Assembly (NCBI RefSeq): GCF_903944925.1
Contig: NZ_CAJATU010000063.1
Location: 1 to 64,000, forward strand
DNA length: 64,000 bases
From: an uncultured Rhodopila sp.
GTDB taxonomy: Bacteria > Pseudomonadota > Alphaproteobacteria > Acetobacterales > Acetobacteraceae
Reading direction: 5' to 3'
Position numbers and translations under genes: made by a program. The notes under the pieces were generated by a model. That model was given only the letters and a program-made list of their open reading frames with translations. It was not told the DNA's origin and did not search any database. Below are positions 62,061 to 64,000 of the stretch, one piece after another. Every line of letters begins with the position of its first letter. The first letter of the stretch is position 1.

Positions 62061-62264
62061 TCAGAACGGGCGGCGCGCCGGCCGGATCGCCCGCTCGATC
62101 TTCTGGTCGGTTTGATACTGGCTGACCGCATAGGCGGCCCAGATCGCCGCCGGGATCCAGCCGATCAACGTGATTTGCAGAATCAGGCACAGCAAGCCGG
62201 CAAACGGACGGCCAATCGTGAAGAATGCCAGCCAGGGCAGCAAAAGGGCAATGAGCAGGCGCAT
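62061..62264 (-). CDS. YqaE/Pmp3-family small membrane protein
   Basis: A 67-residue protein with two hydrophobic helices: MRLLIALLLPWLAFFTIGRP and LLCLILQITLIGWIPAAIWA, with the family's short turn between them. The start MRLLIALL is chosen over an in-frame ATG ten codons upstream because GGGAG lies just before it. Relatives respond to salt or cold stress and affect membrane potential. It is convergent with pqqD. Confidence 0.85.
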   Translation of the reverse strand: MRLLIALLLPWLAFFTIGRPFAGLLCLILQITLIGWIPAAIWAAYAVSQYQTDQKIERAIRPARRPF

Positions 62265-62761
62265 GGAGCAAACTCCCAAAACGTACCACGTCATCCGGTA
62301 ACCACGCGCGATCTTACGACATTCCGGCGCTCACGCCGAGTGAGCTTCCGGGCCGGCCGGGAATTATCGGCGCTCAGGCGCGCTCCGAGCCGGACGACTC
62401 CAGCCTGTGCGGACGACCCGGGCCGCAAAAGACACGCATCATTATCGTGGATCAATAACTGCCCGGGAAAAACGCATGACCGTTGCGTGGCGCTGCCGCG
62501 GGCGGCGCGAGTACCTGCTGTTGCCCGGGTGGCGTGCGCGAACAGCGGTCTCTTAACGGTCTGTTAACTTTCTCATGCTTGACTCCATTTTGCGCGTATA
62601 AGCAATCCTTCAGGGTGAAAATCCGGGTACGATGAACGCCGCAGTTGACGAAAGGACAAGGGCGCCGCATGGGTGCATCGGGACAATCGGCCGGCCGAAC
62701 GAGGCCGGTGTTGATTTCGGGGCTTTGCATCCGGCTCGCAGACGGCTGTAAAGACACATAG
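62265..62761. other. Intergenic region between the YqaE-like gene and the sensor gene
   Basis: This 497-base gap separates two divergent genes. I see no credible gene, repeat or recognisable regulatory motif in it. An AT-richer patch around 62560-62610 may hold the promoter of the sensor gene. Confidence 0.5.
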
Positions 62762-64000
62762 ATGAACCTGAGGACCGTATTCCTGCTGTGCTTCGCCGCG
62801 GCCTGCTTGCCCGCAGCGGGATGGTCCGGCTGGATCGCCATGCGCGCGCACCGGGAATCGAGCGAAGCCCGCTCCGCCGTGCAGATGGCCAGGGCGATGG
62901 GCGATGCGCTGCAGCTTGTCGAAGCCCTCTCAATCGAGCGCGGCGCCTTGCAGGAGCGCTCCCTATCGGATCTTCCCGGCGTCGAAGACCTGGCCGAGGT
63001 GGCCGCGCGCAACGATGCCCTGCTCGACCGCGCACAGCGCAGCATGCTCGCCGCCGGATTGCCCGATGAGGCGGTGACGAGAGCCCGGGCGATGCTGCTC
63101 GATGCGCGCGCCCGGGTCGCCGAGGCGATCAGGCGCCCCAGGGCCGAGCGCGACCTCGGTTTCCTGCAGCCGATGGTCGCGCACGCCATTGAGCGTCTCG
63201 ACGAGGTCGAACTGGCGGTGGCGCGGGCTGAACGCGAGGCCGCGCACGCCAACGCCTCCGTCGGCGCGGTGGTCGCCGTCGGCAGCCTCGCCGTGGAAAT
63301 GCGCTCCGCCGCTGGTCGGCGCAGCACGTATCTCAGCGGCTGGATGGGCGGTCAGCCGATCCCGGCGGGTCAGCTCGATCAATCGATGTATTTGACCGGG
63401 CAGATCCAGCACGCGTGGGAGCGCCTGCAGCGGCAGGTTCTGATCGTTGGCGAGTCGCCCCGGTTGGAGGCCGCCGTCGCCGCGACCCGCAACACATTCT
63501 TCCGCGACGCGGAGCCTCGCTACCGCGAAGTCCTGACGATGGCACGCATCGGCGCCGATCGGCCGATGTCTTTGGTGGAGTGGCGCCGCTGGACCATCGA
63601 CGCGCTGAGAGGCACGCTGATCGCGCGGGATGCCGCCATCGCCGAGGCCGTGGAGCGCGGGACGGCATTGGCGGTCGAAGCCCGGGAACATCTCGCCATC
63701 GCCGCCGCGGCGACCGTCGGCATGCTGCTGCTGGGCGCCGCGGCCCTGCTGGTTCTGCTGCGCCGCCTGGTTCTGCCGGTGCAGCGCCTGACTGAAACGG
63801 TCACGCGGCTGGCAGCGGGCGACGTCGCCGCCGCGGTTCCCGAACGTGGCCGCAAGGATGAAATCGGCGCCATGGCGGCGGCGATCGAGGTGTTCCGCCA
63901 GAACGCGCTCAGTCTGCGGCAAACCAACCTGCGTTTCGACGCTGCCTTGAGCAACATGTCGCAGGGGCTGGCGATGTATGACGCCGAGGAACGGCTGATC
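62762..64000 (+). CDS. Membrane sensor protein with HAMP and PAS-like regions (partial)
   Basis: An open frame from the ATG at 62762 to the window edge encodes 413 residues. A first membrane segment (FLLCFAAACLPAAGWSGWIA, ~residues 7-26) is followed by a ~290-residue, largely helical periplasmic region and a second membrane segment near residues 316-336 (AAAATVGMLLLGAAALLVLL). A HAMP domain with RLVLPVQRLTETVTRLAAGD follows, and then a PAS-like start (FDAALSNMSQGLAMYDAEER). The output domain lies beyond the window and could be a histidine kinase or a GGDEF/EAL module. Confidence 0.85.
   Translation, partial: MNLRTVFLLCFAAACLPAAGWSGWIAMRAHRESSEARSAVQMARAMGDALQLVEALSIERGALQERSLSDLPGVEDLAEVAARNDALLDRAQRSMLAAGLPDEAVTRARAMLLDARARVAEAIRRPRAERDLGFLQPMVAHAIERLDEVELAVARAEREAAHANASVGAVVAVGSLAVEMRSAAGRRSTYLSGWMGGQPIPAGQLDQSMYLTGQIQHAWERLQRQVLIVGESPRLEAAVAATRNTFFRDAEPRYREVLTMARIGADRPMSLVEWRRWTIDALRGTLIARDAAIAEAVERGTALAVEAREHLAIAAAATVGMLLLGAAALLVLLRRLVLPVQRLTETVTRLAAGDVAAAVPERGRKDEIGAMAAAIEVFRQNALSLRQTNLRFDAALSNMSQGLAMYDAEERLI

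Overview
The window is high-GC and gene-dense. It reads as the chromosome of a free-living, nitrogen-fixing alphaproteobacterium, most likely in or near the Acetobacteraceae; a carotenoid-bearing, Rhodopila-like organism would fit, but the genus is not proven by the sequence. Pointers are an alphaproteobacterial NifA with the C-X11-C-X19-C-X4-C oxygen-sensing cysteines, a pyruvate dehydrogenase E1 beta subunit with its own lipoyl domain, pqq genes, and short dispersed palindromes of the kind common in this class.

Layout. 1-4.6 kb: the tail of an unidentified gene, a short HTH protein and a large SNF2-type ATPase. 4.6-9.0 kb: a carotenoid-type operon (alpha/beta hydrolase, two CrtI-like desaturases, a secreted DUF2141 protein). 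9.1-36.5 kb: a nearly complete Mo-nitrogenase island. It splits into six units with -24/-12 (sigma-54) promoters: nifHDKENX-DUF269-CCE_0567-fdxB-nifQ; iscA-nifU-nifS-nifW; fixABCX-modD; nifB-fdxN-LRV-nifZ-nifT-SIR2; nifV-DUF2478-thioesterase; and, divergent from nifA, an EF2563/YqeB-like gene with an ArsC-like protein and a ferredoxin-rubrerythrin fusion. Five of the six also have an exact NifA box (TGT-N10-ACA). 36.7-52.1 kb: central metabolism (glk-pgi, eno, argB, lpd, pdhABC) mixed with small regulators, stress proteins, a decayed CoA-dehydratase gene and a GIY-YIG gene bracketed by inverted repeats. 52.7-57.5 kb: a ribose-type ABC importer and an MHS-family transporter. 57.6-62.0 kb: a rearranged pqq locus with pqqE divergent from pqqA and a LysR gene between pqqA and pqqB. 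The window ends inside a membrane sensor gene with HAMP and PAS-like regions.

How it works together. NifA plus RpoN would switch on the structural proteins (NifHDK), cofactor synthesis (NifB, NifEN, NifX, NifV, NifQ), Fe-S supply (NifU, NifS, IscA), electron delivery (FixABCX, FdxN, FdxB) and maturation or protection factors (NifW, NifZ, NifT). Less-understood genes sit inside the same units: a SIR2-like protein, the EF2563-like protein, ModD, DUF2478 and the ferredoxin-rubrerythrin fusion. These are the best candidates for undescribed biology here. No draT/draG, rRNA, tRNA, CRISPR array or complete insertion sequence was seen.
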